Shown here: positions 33,594 to 45,491 of the stretch, one piece after another
Layout of the letters: every line of letters begins with the position of its first letter
How positions within the stretch are numbered: the stretch's first letter is position 1
NCBI RefSeq assembly: GCF_003352185.1
Contig: NZ_CP029608.1
Coordinates: 496,001 to 560,000, forward strand
Origin: Pseudomonas kribbensis
Lineage (GTDB): Bacteria; Pseudomonadota; Gammaproteobacteria; Pseudomonadales; Pseudomonadaceae
Direction: 5' to 3'
DNA: 64,000 bases
The notes under the pieces: generated by a model
Seen by the model: only the letters and a program-made list of their open reading frames with translations
Told to the model about the DNA's origin: nothing
The model's database searches: none
Translations under genes and position numbers: made by a program

Positions 33594-34383
33594 CTTCGGC
33601 GAGCTCCTTGATAAAAAAATGGTGCAGAAAGTCGTTGAGCTTGCGCGAGGCCTGCGGTGCAGGGCCTTGTGCGGCAAAGGTCTGTGGGTCTATATCGGCC
33701 CCGACGCGAAAACTGAAGTGAACACGGCGGCTCGGGATGCGATACCACGGCTCGGCCTTGGTCAAAGTGGTCGGGCTGACCTTGATGATGACCGGAGTCA
33801 GGATTTTCGCACCGCGCAGCGCGATGGCCGCTGCCCCCCGATGAAAGGCCGGGGCCTGACCGGGCTGAGTACGCGTGCCTTCCGGGAAAATGATCAGGGT
33901 CTGGCCATCCTGCAATGCGCTGGCGGCGGCATCGAGCATGTCCATGCTGCCGTCGTTGCTGATGTATTCGGTGCTGCGCAGCGGGCCACGGGTGAAAGGG
34001 TTTTCCCACAGCGTTTTCTTCACCACGCAATTGGCGTGGCGCACCAAGCCGATCAGGAACACCACATCGATCAGCGACGGGTGGTTGGCGATGATCATCT
34101 GCCCCGGCCGACCGAGGCGTTCGGCGCCCTGGATGTCATAGGTCAGCACGCCGGTACGGGCCATGAACCGGACGAAAAACCAGAACAGCCGACTGACGGT
34201 CTGCCGCGCCCGTTCGCGATGGGTTTTTGCGTCGCCCGGCAGGCAGCCCAGCAGCGGAAACACCAGCAAGCGCAGGCACAGCCCGCCGAGCCCGAACAGG
34301 CCGAAGCTGATGGCGGTGGCCAGCAGGCGCCAGTAGTAGGCGTCGCGGTGCTTTTCGGTCACGGGTTGCGTTGCCAGGTCCAT
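33574..34383 (-). CDS. 1-acylglycerol-3-phosphate-type acyltransferase (PlsC/LPLAT), aryl polyene cluster
   Basis: The 269-residue protein has one or two hydrophobic segments (about 24-50) and the acyltransferase motifs NHPSLID (HxxxxD type) near 100-106 and FPEGTRT near 170-176. It may attach the polyene or a fatty acid to a glycerol-like anchor. The ATG at 34383 overlaps the upstream gene by 25 bases; the longer open frame runs back through that gene. Confidence 0.87.
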   Translation of the reverse strand: MDLATQPVTEKHRDAYYWRLLATAISFGLFGLGGLCLRLLVFPLLGCLPGDAKTHRERARQTVSRLFWFFVRFMARTGVLTYDIQGAERLGRPGQMIIANHPSLIDVVFLIGLVRHANCVVKKTLWENPFTRGPLRSTEYISNDGSMDMLDAAASALQDGQTLIIFPEGTRTQPGQAPAFHRGAAAIALRGAKILTPVIIKVSPTTLTKAEPWYRIPSRRVHFSFRVGADIDPQTFAAQGPAPQASRKLNDFLHHFFIKELAEDERSAP

Positions 34384-35084
34384 ACACGATTTTTCCAGGC
34401 ATGTTGGCAAAGGGTTTGCTGGCCGAGCAGGGTTTGCAGCAGATTCAGTGCATGGGGCCATTGCGCTTTGGACAGTGCTTCGGGGGCGCTGTTCAGGGTC
34501 AGCCGCCAGTCGGTACCGGGAGTCAGCAGCAAGCCGACCGCGTACGGAAACGGCACATCATCGATCCACGCCGAATAGGCCTGGGGCGGTTGTTCTTCGG
34601 TGATCACCAACAGTACCGCGGGCGCGCCTTCCTCCAGCAGGGCGGCGGCTTCCAGCACGCCGTGTTCTAGACCGTCGCCAGCGGCGGCGAGGGCCGTCAT
34701 CTCGCTGGTTTCGCCGCGCATGATCGACCACAGGCCGATGATCGCGTTGTGCACGGAGAGGCTGAACTGGGTCGGTGACAGCGGTTGTTCGTTGGCCAGG
34801 TCGCTGAGGATGTCGAAGGTGCGCGGCGTTTCGCCGTGACGGGACACGAACACCAGCGGCAGGTTTTCCCGACTGTCGGCCAGTGGCCAGCCGACACTGA
34901 AGGCCATTCGCGCCAGGCGGCTGAGACGGCGGCGCTGCATGGCGGGAAGGAATGACACATCGGGCGCGGCATCGCTGCTCGGCAGCACGACCGGCTGTCG
35001 GCTCCAGGCTTGCCAGGCGTCCACGCTGTCGAGCCCGGGAGCCCAGGCGCGCCATTGGGCGATGTTGAAGTTGATCACGGACAT
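34359..35084 (-). CDS. Beta-ketoacyl synthase-like N-terminal domain protein, first gene of the aryl polyene operon
   Basis: The 241-residue protein resembles the ketosynthase-like N-terminal domain family: RRRLSRLARMAF near 51-62, LVFVSRHGETPRT near 77-89 and QFSLSVHNAIIGLWSI near 104-119. It lacks the Cys-His-His triad of a complete ketosynthase, so it is unlikely to condense alone. A chain-length or scaffold partner role is inferred. The ATG at 35084 follows CAGGGG by 8 bases. A promoter lies about 100 bases upstream. Confidence 0.78.
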   Translation of the reverse strand: MSVINFNIAQWRAWAPGLDSVDAWQAWSRQPVVLPSSDAAPDVSFLPAMQRRRLSRLARMAFSVGWPLADSRENLPLVFVSRHGETPRTFDILSDLANEQPLSPTQFSLSVHNAIIGLWSIMRGETSEMTALAAAGDGLEHGVLEAAALLEEGAPAVLLVITEEQPPQAYSAWIDDVPFPYAVGLLLTPGTDWRLTLNSAPEALSKAQWPHALNLLQTLLGQQTLCQHAWKNRVWTWQRNP

Positions 35085-35185
35085 TCATCCCGCCCCTGCG
35101 GGCTGTTTTTGACGCGGTTCTGCCAAAGCCACAGAGGAGCTGACCTTGCCGAAAGTGGCGTGGCGCTTGGCGCCGGGTGGCGCGC

Positions 35186-35214
35186 ATTATCCCGGTGCGA
35201 CGAGTGTGTAGCAA
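35186..35214 (-). promoter_or_regulatory. Sigma70-like promoter for the aryl polyene operon
   Basis: On the minus strand TTGCTA (35214-35209) and GATAAT (35191-35186) are separated by exactly 17 bases. The predicted start is near 35179, leaving a leader of about 95 bases before the first gene. The gene-free stretch 35085-35454 between this operon and parA holds this promoter, a small GC-rich hairpin near 35089-35102 and AT-rich sequence at 35215-35300 that could bind regulators. No gene is supported in it, although the parA frame is open through part of it. Confidence 0.5.
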
Positions 35215-35454
35215 ATGCTGGTTACATTTTGCGTTCTGAAATGGACCGAAGGGTACATGGCAAAAACTGTCACATGGCCATTATCCACGCTGATCGGGAT
35301 TTTTCTGTCAGGCATATCAGCGGCCAATGGCAGTCTTTGCGCCGTGTTGAATGAGAGATTGGCGTCTGACTCTGTAGTCCGCATCCATGAAGGTAGCGAA
35401 GCGGGGCCGGGCACCACTACACTCGGTCATTCTTTGATACACGGAGGTTTTGTC

Positions 35455-36225
35455 ATGCGGCGCGTGGTGTTCAATCAGAAAGGTGGCGTGGGCAAATCCA
35501 GCATCGCCTGCAATCTGGCGGCGGTCAGCGCCAGCGAGGGTTATCGCACGCTGTTGGTGGATCTCGATGCCCAGGCCAACTCCACTCAGTACCTGACCGG
35601 GCTCACCGGTAATGACATTCCGATGGGCATCGCCGACTTCTTCAAGCAGACCCTGTCCTCGGGCCCGTTCTCCAAGAAGAACAAGGCCGATATCTACGAA
35701 ACTCCGTTCGACAACCTGCACATCATCACCGCCACGGCGGAGCTGGCCGACCTGCAGCCCAAGCTCGAGGCCAAACACAAGATCAACAAGCTGCGTAAAT
35801 TGCTGGAAGAGCTGGACGGCGAATACGACCGCATCTACCTGGATACCCCGCCAGCCTTGAATTTTTATGCGGTATCCGCGCTGATTGCCGCTGATCGTGT
35901 GCTGATTCCCTTCGATTGCGACAGCTTTTCCCGTCAGGCGCTGTACGGGCTGATGTCGGAAATCGAAGAGTTGAAGGACGACCACAACGAAGGCCTGGAA
36001 GTCGAAGGCATCGTGGTCAACCAGTTCCAGGCCCGGGCCAGCCTGCCGCAGCAGATGCTCGACGAGTTGATCGCCGAAGGGTTGCCGGTGTTGCCGGTTT
36101 ACCTTGCCAGCTCAGTGCGCATGCGCGAATCGCACCAGGCCAGCACACCGCTGATCCACCTCGATCCGCGGCACAAGCTGACGCAGCAGTTCGTCGAGCT
36201 GCACAACCTGCTCGAAGACGCCTGA
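35455..36225 (+). CDS. ParA/MinD-family ATPase without a ParB partner
   Basis: The 256-residue protein has the deviant Walker [12 protein letters not shown] (residues 6-16), [12 protein letters not shown] near 37-48 and the Walker B-like [10 protein letters not shown] near 126-135. Such ATPases position DNA, chemoreceptor arrays or other large cargo. No parB gene is next to it, and the chromosomal soj/spo0J pair is normally near the origin, so this is an orphan. The ATG at 35455 is chosen because ACGGAGG lies 8 bases upstream. It is divergent from the pigment operon. Confidence 0.85.
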   Translation: MRRVVFNQKGGVGKSSIACNLAAVSASEGYRTLLVDLDAQANSTQYLTGLTGNDIPMGIADFFKQTLSSGPFSKKNKADIYETPFDNLHIITATAELADLQPKLEAKHKINKLRKLLEELDGEYDRIYLDTPPALNFYAVSALIAADRVLIPFDCDSFSRQALYGLMSEIEELKDDHNEGLEVEGIVVNQFQARASLPQQMLDELIAEGLPVLPVYLASSVRMRESHQASTPLIHLDPRHKLTQQFVELHNLLEDA

Positions 36226-36231
36226 AAAAAG

Positions 36232-36261
36232 GCCAGCGTGGGAGCAAACTCCCACGCTGGC
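36232..36261. terminator. Hairpin terminator between parA and trxC
   Basis: A perfect 13-bp stem GCCAGCGTGGGAG/CTCCCACGCTGGC with a CAAA loop, preceded by an A-run and followed by TGGTTTTG. It sits between two convergent genes and can serve both. Confidence 0.82.
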
Positions 36262-36271
36262 TGGTTTTGTG

Positions 36272-36706
36272 TCAGATGCCCTGACTGCGCAACCACGCCA
36301 TCAGTTGCGGCAGCGGAAACGCACCACTCTGCCGCGCCACCTCCCGGCCATTTTTGAACAGGATCAGGCTCGGAATCGAACGGATCCCCAGCTGCGCCGA
36401 CAACTGCTGATTGGCCTCGCTGTCCAGCTTGGCCAGCCGGCATTTGCCCGCCAGTTGCGCCGCCGCCTGCTCGAACACCGGCGCAAACGACTTGCACGGC
36501 CCGCACCAGTCCGCCCACACATCCACCAGCAACGGCAGATCGCCCTTGATCTGGCTGGCGTAATCGCCTTGCTTGAGTTCGAACGGCTTGTTCAACAGCA
36601 CCTCGGACTTGCAGCGCCCGCATTTCGGGTGGTCACCGAGGCGCTCGGCGGGAATGCGGTTGAGGCCGTTGCAGGAGGGGCAGGGGATGAGGAGTGGGTC
36701 GGTCAT
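36272..36706 (-). CDS. trxC: Thioredoxin 2 (zinc-finger thioredoxin)
   Basis: The 144-residue protein has an N-terminal zinc module with Cys9, Cys12, Cys29 and Cys32 and a thioredoxin fold with the redox pair WCGPC (Cys68, Cys71). The cis-Pro lies in IRSIPSLILF. It reduces protein disulfides in the cytoplasm and is often induced by peroxide. It lies 81 bases downstream of selO on the same strand. Confidence 0.93.
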   Translation of the reverse strand: MTDPLLIPCPSCNGLNRIPAERLGDHPKCGRCKSEVLLNKPFELKQGDYASQIKGDLPLLVDVWADWCGPCKSFAPVFEQAAAQLAGKCRLAKLDSEANQQLSAQLGIRSIPSLILFKNGREVARQSGAFPLPQLMAWLRSQGI

Positions 36707-36787
36707 GTCGGGCTCGATGAAAAGAGTGTGATCGTACGGCTGATCTGGAGCCGTACGGATCGATTATCAAGGTTCAAGTCGTCGCAC

Positions 36788-38290
<1,503 letters not shown>

Positions 38291-38299
38291 TTAGCCCGG

Positions 38300-41200
38300 T
38301 TAGTCGAGTTTGGCGGGCGGCGGCTCTTGCAGCGGTTTTTGATCGCCGCTGACGGGCACGATGGTTTTGCTGTCGTCTTCGACCGGCACCAGTTTGTACT
38401 CCTGACCGTGAAGGTTCTTCAGGTACACCTCCATCTGCCGGAACGAGATGTTGATGTGCTGCTTCTTGAACTCGCGGTTGATGAAGCGGTTGACCTCGTC
38501 GATCACCGGGTTGCGGTCACCGAGGTCGCGCACGTGCATGCGCAGCTCGTGGTCGAGGGTGCTTTCGCCGAAGTTGAGGAAGTACACGTGCGGCTCGGGT
38601 TCTTTGAGCACGCGCGGGTTTTCCCGGGCGGCCTTGAGCAGCAGTTCCTTGACCAGATCCAGATCCGATCCGTAATCCACACCGAGTTTCAGGGTCACCC
38701 GGGTAATGGTGTCGGTCAGCGACCAGTTGATCAGTTGCCCGGTGATGAACGTCTTGTTCGGGACAATGATGTCCTTGCGGTCGAAGTCGGTGATGGTCGT
38801 GGCGCGGATGCGGATCTTGCTCACGGTGCCCGACAGGTTGCCGATGGTGATGGTGTCGCCGATCCGCACCGGGCGTTCGAACAGGATCATGATGCCGGAG
38901 ATGAAGTTCGCGAAGATCTCCTGCATACCGAAGCCGAGACCCACCGACAGCGCCGCCACCAGCCATTGCAACTTGTCCCAGCTCACACCGAGGGTCGACA
39001 GGGTCGAGACGAAGCCGACCCCGGCGATCACGTAGGACAGCAGCGTCGTGGTCGCGTAGGCACTGCCCTGGGCCAGATTGAGTTTCGACAGCACGAACAC
39101 TTCCAGCAGGCCCGGCAAGTTGCGTGCGAGCGCAAAGGTAATACCGATGATGATCAGCGCGCCGAGCATATCGCCGATGCTGATCGGCACCATGCTCATG
39201 TTGGCGCCGGTGCCGCTGGTGTATTCGTAGAGGGTGATGTTGTCGAGGTACGAGAACACCGTGATCAGGTCGGCCCAGACCCAGTACAGCGCGGCGATGA
39301 AACCGCCGAGCAGCGCCAGGCGGATCAGGCGCAGGGACTGTTCATTGACCTTCTCGATGTCCAGGGTCGGCTCTTCGATCACCGCTTCGCCGTCGCCGGC
39401 TTCTTTCGCTGCCTGGCGTTTGGCCAGGGCGCGCTGGTAGGCCAGACGGCGTGCTGCGACCGCGAGGCCACGGACGAACGTGGCTTCGATCACCAGCCAG
39501 AACATCAGCAGGTACAGGGTATTGATCAAACGGTCGCTGAGTTTCAACGCGGTGTAGTAGTAGCCGAAGCACACCGCGACGAACAGCGCGATGGGCAGCA
39601 GGGTGAACATGATCCCCACAGCCTTGCGGAACAGCGAGGCGTTTTCGTGGGTCGGGCTGCTGATCAGCAGGCGACTCAATAGCCACGCCATCAGCGCGTA
39701 GCAAGTCAGCACCACCGGCATGCCGATGACGTCATCGGCCAGCGCCGCCGGTTGCAGTTCGGCGACTGCCACCACCGCCACGAGAGCCATGACCACCAGA
39801 CCAAGGCGACGCACCCAGCCCTGAAGGAATTCAACCTGCGGCTTCTCCCAGCGGAAGTGCAGTTCAGCCACACCGCCCGGCGCAAGAATCCGGTAAGCGG
39901 TGTAGAACACCAGCCACGCCTGACCCATTTGCAGCAGGGCCGCGCCCATGTTGGCGTTCTGGCCCCGGGCGTCGATCTGCAGTGCCAGCCCGCACAGCGC
40001 GAGGCCCAGCGCCACCGGCATCGCCAGCAGGATGTTGATCAGGATCGCCTGCGGCGTGTGCCACTGGCTGTCGCGCTTGAAGTGGCCGATGTCCTGGTGA
40101 ACCTTGTTCAGTCGTGCATACAGCTGCTTGCGCCGCCACAGCAAGGCGCCGATCAGCAGTGCCAGCGGCAGGAACAACAGCGGACGCTGGGTCAGGCCGT
40201 CGGTCAGTTCGCTGAGGCTGGAGGCCAGCGGCAAGGTGTCGATCTGGCGTTTCAGGCGCTCCGGTACGCCGCGCAACCACTCAGAGTCCAGCGGCTTGTT
40301 GCTGGGAATCCAGAACATCTGCTCGTCGAGGGTCGCGCGCAGGCTTTGCGCGGTGCTCAGCAGTTGTTTCTGGTTCAGTTGCAGGGTGATCGACTCGTTG
40401 AGCATTGCGCTCAGTTCGCGACTCAGCCGTTCGAGCAGATCGACGCGAGTATTGGCCAGATCCAGCAGGTTTTTGCGAAGTTGCGGTGTGACTTGCTCTG
40501 GCGGCTGGGTGGACAGCAGGGTGTCGACGTAAGTCGCCGGATTGCTCAGTTGTTCGCGCTGTTGGTTGATTTCGAACTGGTACAGGCGAATGTCGGCGAT
40601 CTGGTCCGCCAGATCGCGGTCGACCTTGAGTCGTGGCAGCGCCTGCTTCTGTTTATAGAGAATCTTCGACAGCAGCAGGCTGCCCTTGAGCACGTTGATC
40701 TGCTCGTCGAGGGCTGAGTCGCTCTGGGTCACGCTGTCCAGTTGCTGCTTGGTCTGCAGGTTCTGCTGGGTCAGCTCGTTGAGGCGGTCGGTGCTTTTGA
40801 GCAGGTAGTCGGAAAGTTTGAGGTTGGCCGCGCTTTCAGTGGCGAGCAGGGTGCTGCTGCCGGACTTCTGAGCCTCGATCGACTGCTGTGTCACGGTTTC
40901 CTGAGACAGGGTCAGACGCTTCTGGTTGATCAGGGTCTGCAGTTCCTGGATCTCATGGTCCATCCGGTCGGATTTTTCCGTGAGCAGGTCATGCTGGCTG
41001 TTGCCCAGATCCTGCAACTGGTTGTTGCCGGCCAGTTCCTGGCGGCGCAACGGGATCAGTGCATTGAGCGCTGCCAGCTCGGCGTTGAGCAGGTCGCGTT
41101 GTTCGGCACTCAGGGTCTTGCCGCTGTCCTTGCCGGTCTTGAGGATGCTGTTGATCTGCTGGATGCGGGTCTGGCTGCTGGCGATTTCTGCCTGGGCGCG

Positions 41201-41653
41201 CTCCGGACGAGTCTGCGCGGTGATGATCAGGCTGTTGGCATCCGCCAGGGCTTTTTGCAGGTCGCTTTGCTGGGTCGAGCGCTCGGTGAGCATCTGTTCC
41301 AGTTGCTGGATGTTCTCTTTGGCGAAGCGCTGCGCTACCGGTACCACGGCAGTGGCCTTGAGGCGTGCCAGTTCTCGGGTGTTCTCGATGGTCTGCTTCG
41401 GCGCGGTGGCCAGTTGCTGCTTGAGGTCGATCAGTTTCTGATCGTAGTCACGCCGGTTGTTGAGCTGGTTCAGCGTGTTTTGCAGGAGCGTTTGCAGGGC
41501 CTTTTTGTCGGCCTCGGGCAGTTTGCTGTCGGTGAGCTTGTCCAGGTTCGCCTGCACGGCTTCGCTGGACGGCGGTTCTGCGGCCTGCAGCGGGCCGACA
41601 GTAAGACTCAGGCCCAGCAGGGCCGCAAGGAAAAAGGAGCGCAGGGTAGGCAT
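38300..41653 (-). CDS. Large mechanosensitive channel of the MscK/KefA type
   Basis: The 1117-residue protein has a signal peptide (cleavage near LQAA, residues 22-25) and a long periplasmic coiled-coil region (about 30-480). About ten hydrophobic segments follow (about 490-880), ending in the MscS core with the pore helix region and SVGLGFGMQEIFANFISGIMIL split over about 925-946, and the beta domain GDTITIGNLSGTV. It releases solutes under osmotic downshock. MscK and MscM of E. coli have the same design; which one is closer cannot be told by eye. Confidence 0.9.
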   Translation of the reverse strand: MPTLRSFFLAALLGLSLTVGPLQAAEPPSSEAVQANLDKLTDSKLPEADKKALQTLLQNTLNQLNNRRDYDQKLIDLKQQLATAPKQTIENTRELARLKATAVVPVAQRFAKENIQQLEQMLTERSTQQSDLQKALADANSLIITAQTRPERAQAEIASSQTRIQQINSILKTGKDSGKTLSAEQRDLLNAELAALNALIPLRRQELAGNNQLQDLGNSQHDLLTEKSDRMDHEIQELQTLINQKRLTLSQETVTQQSIEAQKSGSSTLLATESAANLKLSDYLLKSTDRLNELTQQNLQTKQQLDSVTQSDSALDEQINVLKGSLLLSKILYKQKQALPRLKVDRDLADQIADIRLYQFEINQQREQLSNPATYVDTLLSTQPPEQVTPQLRKNLLDLANTRVDLLERLSRELSAMLNESITLQLNQKQLLSTAQSLRATLDEQMFWIPSNKPLDSEWLRGVPERLKRQIDTLPLASSLSELTDGLTQRPLLFLPLALLIGALLWRRKQLYARLNKVHQDIGHFKRDSQWHTPQAILINILLAMPVALGLALCGLALQIDARGQNANMGAALLQMGQAWLVFYTAYRILAPGGVAELHFRWEKPQVEFLQGWVRRLGLVVMALVAVVAVAELQPAALADDVIGMPVVLTCYALMAWLLSRLLISSPTHENASLFRKAVGIMFTLLPIALFVAVCFGYYYTALKLSDRLINTLYLLMFWLVIEATFVRGLAVAARRLAYQRALAKRQAAKEAGDGEAVIEEPTLDIEKVNEQSLRLIRLALLGGFIAALYWVWADLITVFSYLDNITLYEYTSGTGANMSMVPISIGDMLGALIIIGITFALARNLPGLLEVFVLSKLNLAQGSAYATTTLLSYVIAGVGFVSTLSTLGVSWDKLQWLVAALSVGLGFGMQEIFANFISGIMILFERPVRIGDTITIGNLSGTVSKIRIRATTITDFDRKDIIVPNKTFITGQLINWSLTDTITRVTLKLGVDYGSDLDLVKELLLKAARENPRVLKEPEPHVYFLNFGESTLDHELRMHVRDLGDRNPVIDEVNRFINREFKKQHINISFRQMEVYLKNLHGQEYKLVPVEDDSKTIVPVSGDQKPLQEPPPAKLD

Positions 41654-41687
41654 AGAGACCGGTCAAGCAAGTGAGAGTGGAGGCAGT

Positions 41688-43430
41688 TTAGAGGAAGAGC
41701 CCGGGGCCCGGGCGACTTCCTTCGGGGAATCTGACGCCCACTTTGGCGATCTTGTTCCCGTCCATGACCGCCACCGTCCAGTGGGTATTGTTCCATTCCA
41801 CCTGGTCGCCAACGATCGGTGCACCGCCGACTTTCTGGGCAATGAAGTGGCCCAGAGTCATGTCCGGATCGATGCCTTCGGCCGATAGGCCATAAAGGGC
41901 CGCAACCGCTTTGAGCTGGGCGTCTCCTTCGAGTACGAAGTCGCCGAAGAAGCGCAGGTCGAGGCCCCGTTGCGGTGCCTGGCTGAACAGTTTTCCGAGG
42001 GCCGGAAGGTTGTGTTCATGGCCGATAACACACAGCAAATCATCGACTTCCAGCACCGTACTACCCGACGGATGGAGCAGTTGCTGGCCGCGAAACAGGG
42101 CAGCGATACGGGTGCCTTCGGGCATTTTCAGCTCGCGCAGGGGGGAACCGATGCACCATTTCTCTGCGCCGAGCTTGTACACGAACAGCTCCCACTCGCT
42201 GGTGATGTGCACTTCCAGGGCCGAGCGTGAGATCGGCGCAGGTTCCGGCGGCACCGTCACCTTGAGCAGTCTGGCCACCCACGGCAGGCTCGTGCCCTGC
42301 ACCAGCAAGGACACCAGCACGATGAAGAACGCGAGGTTGAAGTACAGCTGCGCATTCGGCAGCCCGGCCATCAGCGGGAACACCGCCAGAATGATCGGTA
42401 CCGCGCCACGCAGGCCGACCCAGGAAATGAAGGCCTTTTCGCGACCATGGAAGGCCTTGAACGGCAGCAGTCCGACCACCACCGACAAAGGCCGCGCGAA
42501 CAGAATCATCCACAGCGCCAGACCCAGAGCCGGCAAGGCAATCGGCAGCAAGTCATGCGGGGTGACCAGCAGCCCCAGCACCAGGAACATGCCGATCTGC
42601 GCCAGCCACGCCATGCCGTCGAGCATGTGCAGGATGCCGTGGCGGCTGCGCACCGGACGGTTGCCGATCACCAGACCGCACAGGTAAACGGCAAGGAAGC
42701 CGCTGCCGTGCAGGGCGTTGGTCAGGGCAAACACCACCAGACCACCGGCGATCACCAAGATCGGGTAAAGGCCGGTGGCGAGGTTGATCCGGTTGACCAG
42801 TTGCAGCATCAGCCAGCCGCCACCGAGACCGATCACGCCACCGATGCCGAACTCGCGGATCAGGTGGGTCAGCAGGCTCCAGTGCAGGCCGGTCTGGCCG
42901 CTGGCGAGCATGTCGATCAGGGTCACGGTGAGGAACACCGCCATCGGGTCGTTGCTGCCGGATTCGATTTCCAGGCTGGCGGTCACCCGTTCGTTCAGGC
43001 CCTTGCCGCCGAGCAGCGAGAACACCGCTGCGGCGTCCGTGGAGCCGACGATGGCGCCGATCAGCAGACCCTGAATCAGATTCAGGTCGAACAGCCAAGC
43101 CGCGGCCATGCCGGTGAGGCCGGTGGTTATCAGCACGCCGACCGTGGCTAGCGACAGCGCCGGCCACAAGGCCACGCGGAAACTGGATACCCGGGTGCGC
43201 AAGCCGCCGTCGAGGAGGATCACCGCCAGCGCGAGGTTGCCGACCAGATAGGCCGTCGGGTAGTTATCGAAAATGATGCCGCCGCCATCGACCCCGGCAG
43301 TCATGCCGACCGCGAGGATGATCACCAGAATCGGGATGCCGAGACGTGACGAAAGGGAGCTGACAAGAATGCTCGCACCTACCAGCAACGCGCCGATCAA
43401 GAACAGGCTGTTGATGGTCGTCGCATTCAA
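41688..43430 (-). CDS. cvrA: Potassium/proton antiporter, CvrA/NhaP2 type
   Basis: The 580-residue protein has about 12 membrane segments (residues 8-390) with the CPA1 core motifs [27 protein letters not shown] and [13 protein letters not shown] TrkA-C domain follows (about 405-490) and then a CorC/HlyC-like domain (about 500-575, [19 protein letters not shown]). It exports K+ in exchange for protons in this family. The start is a TTG at 43430, with CTGGAG about 10 bases upstream, giving the expected N-terminus [12 protein letters not shown]. It lies 34 bases upstream of the MscK-type gene, so the two may be cotranscribed for osmotic control. Confidence 0.88.
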   Translation of the reverse strand: MNATTINSLFLIGALLVGASILVSSLSSRLGIPILVIILAVGMTAGVDGGGIIFDNYPTAYLVGNLALAVILLDGGLRTRVSSFRVALWPALSLATVGVLITTGLTGMAAAWLFDLNLIQGLLIGAIVGSTDAAAVFSLLGGKGLNERVTASLEIESGSNDPMAVFLTVTLIDMLASGQTGLHWSLLTHLIREFGIGGVIGLGGGWLMLQLVNRINLATGLYPILVIAGGLVVFALTNALHGSGFLAVYLCGLVIGNRPVRSRHGILHMLDGMAWLAQIGMFLVLGLLVTPHDLLPIALPALGLALWMILFARPLSVVVGLLPFKAFHGREKAFISWVGLRGAVPIILAVFPLMAGLPNAQLYFNLAFFIVLVSLLVQGTSLPWVARLLKVTVPPEPAPISRSALEVHITSEWELFVYKLGAEKWCIGSPLRELKMPEGTRIAALFRGQQLLHPSGSTVLEVDDLLCVIGHEHNLPALGKLFSQAPQRGLDLRFFGDFVLEGDAQLKAVAALYGLSAEGIDPDMTLGHFIAQKVGGAPIVGDQVEWNNTHWTVAVMDGNKIAKVGVRFPEGSRPGPGLFL

Positions 43431-43545
43431 AGGCAGTACTCCAGAAGCGGAAAGACGGGCACAAACTGACCATGCAGTCTGCGTGCCAGCGATTCTAACC
43501 TGTTGAAATGTGATGCTGTCAAAAAGGTTTTTCAGCGGGGTGAAA

Positions 43546-43573
43546 GATCGTCCCCACGAGCGTGGGAACGATC
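43546..43573. repeat. Short palindromic repeat of the GATCGTTCCCACG type
   Basis: GATCGTCCCCACG and CGTGGGAACGATC form an imperfect stem, closely matching the element at 48065-48097. It lies between two minus-strand genes and may act as a transcription stop for the chemoreceptor promoter side or as a mobile repeat. Confidence 0.7.
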
Positions 43574-43587
43574 AGTCTTGCGCAGGG

Positions 43588-45213
43588 TTAGAGGCTGAAC
43601 CGCCCAACCATATTGTTCAGATCCAGCGCCAGGCGCGACAGCTCGTTGCTCGCCGCACTGGTCTGATTCGCGCCGGTCGCCGATTGCACCGACAGATCGC
43701 GGATGTTCACCAGGTTGCGATCCACTTCCCGCGCGACTTGCGCCTGCTCTTCGGCGGCGCTGGCGATTACCAGGTTGCGCTCGTTGATCTCGACGATGGC
43801 GGTGTTGATGGTGTCCAGCGACAGGCCGGCGCCACGGGCGATGTTCAGGGTCGACTCGGCGCGCTCGGTGCTGTTGCGCATCGAATCCACGGCGTGCTCG
43901 GTGCCGCTCTGGATGCTGCCGATCATGCGCTCGATTTCGCTGGTCGACTGCTGGGTGCGGTGCGCCAGGGCGCGAACTTCGTCCGCGACCACGGCAAAAC
44001 CACGACCGGCTTCACCGGCACGGGCCGCTTCGATGGCGGCGTTGAGTGCCAGCAGGTTGGTCTGGTCAGCCAGGCCACGGATCACGTCCAGCACTTTGCC
44101 GATGTCGCGGGATTCGTTGGCCAGATCACCGATCAGGGTCGCGGTGCTCTGCACGTCGGCGCTCATGCGTTCGATGGCGCTGACGGTTTCCTGCACCAGA
44201 TCACGACCGTCGCCGGCGGAAGTGGTGGCGTTCTTCGAGGCTTCCGAGGTGCTGACGGCGTTGCGTGCAACTTCTTCCACCGCGCTGGTCATCTCGTTGA
44301 CCGCGGTGGCGGCCTGCTCGATTTCGTTGTTCTGCTGGGTCAGGCCACGGGCGCTTTCGTCGGTGACGCTGTTTAGCTCTTCGGCGGCGGACGCCAGTTG
44401 CGTGGCCGAGCCGGAAATCCGCTGCAGGGTGTCGCGCAGCTTCGATTGCATCTTGGCCATGGCCGCCAGCAGGCGCCCGGCTTCGTCGGTGCCGTCAACG
44501 TGGATCGGCTGGGTCAGGTTGCCTTCGGCGATGGTTTCCGCCGCGTCCAGTGCTTTGGAGATCGGCTTGGTGATGCTAAGGGTCAGCAACCAGGCGAACA
44601 GGAAGGTCAGGCCAGTGGCGATCACCAGCAGTGTCACCACCAGACTGAAGGCCGAAGAAAACTGCTCGGCGGCTTGCTGGTTGGTCTGGCTGATCTGCTC
44701 GCCGTTTATCTGCATCAGCCGGTTGAGCACGGTGTTCATTGCTTCGGAATTGTTCAGCAATTCGGTGTTCAGCAGGTTACGCAGCTCATCCACCTGATTG
44801 TTGCGCGACAGGGTTTTCATCCGGTCTTCGATCTGGCGGTACTGGCCCAGCAACTGCACGTATTGGTCATAGGCCGCACGTTCCTGCGGGCTGCCGATTA
44901 ACGGCTCGTACTCGGTCTGGGCCTTGCGGATCTGCTGGTTGCGCATTTCCAGCAGCTCGACGGTTTTCTGCTGGATATCCGGCTCGCGGTTCACCAGCAA
45001 GCGGTACGACAGCACCCGCAGGCGCAAGGTCAGCTGGGTGAACTCGTCGAGGTTCTTGATGCTCGGCACGCTGGTGGTGGTGATGTTTTCGGCGGCGCCG
45101 CGGATCTTGCTCATCTGGTTCAGGGCGAACACGCCGAGAATCAGCATCAGGCCGCCGATCAGGGCGAAACCGGTGAACGCCCGGGGGGCGATATTCATAT
45201 TGCGAAGGGACAT
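43588..45213 (-). CDS. Methyl-accepting chemotaxis protein, four-helix-bundle sensor
   Basis: The 541-residue receptor has a membrane helix near 14-33, a mostly helical periplasmic sensor (about 34-190, 4HB_MCP type) and a second helix near 193-213. A HAMP domain (about 214-266) and a signalling domain follow, with the conserved hairpin tip [19 protein letters not shown]. The ligand is unknown. The ATG at 45213 is chosen over an upstream in-frame start at 45240; no strong ribosome-binding site settles it. Confidence 0.9.
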   Translation of the reverse strand: MSLRNMNIAPRAFTGFALIGGLMLILGVFALNQMSKIRGAAENITTTSVPSIKNLDEFTQLTLRLRVLSYRLLVNREPDIQQKTVELLEMRNQQIRKAQTEYEPLIGSPQERAAYDQYVQLLGQYRQIEDRMKTLSRNNQVDELRNLLNTELLNNSEAMNTVLNRLMQINGEQISQTNQQAAEQFSSAFSLVVTLLVIATGLTFLFAWLLTLSITKPISKALDAAETIAEGNLTQPIHVDGTDEAGRLLAAMAKMQSKLRDTLQRISGSATQLASAAEELNSVTDESARGLTQQNNEIEQAATAVNEMTSAVEEVARNAVSTSEASKNATTSAGDGRDLVQETVSAIERMSADVQSTATLIGDLANESRDIGKVLDVIRGLADQTNLLALNAAIEAARAGEAGRGFAVVADEVRALAHRTQQSTSEIERMIGSIQSGTEHAVDSMRNSTERAESTLNIARGAGLSLDTINTAIVEINERNLVIASAAEEQAQVAREVDRNLVNIRDLSVQSATGANQTSAASNELSRLALDLNNMVGRFSL

Positions 45214-45491
45214 GGTGCGATTACCAGGGAAGGGCCGCATCCATGCGGGCTGAGACTGCTGTTGGATGACTTATCGGTCATACGACTAAAGTCTTGAGGC
45301 GGTGCGCGCATTTGTCGCATAAGGGGTCGGGCGACGAAGTGCAGGAACCAGATCGGCAGATCACAGTCTCTAACACTCGCAGGAATGGTCGACTGCCAGG
45401 AAAATCAAGGCCTTGCGCCGGTTTAATCCTGGCATCCAAGACGACTTTTCTTTATCGTACGCGCCCTTTGAAAAAGCCCTGGAATATCAAA

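Noticed and set aside
35089..35110. A GC-rich hairpin followed by T residues as a plus-strand terminator
   Set aside because: The stem GCCC/GGGC is only 4 bp and no plus-strand gene ends upstream of it.
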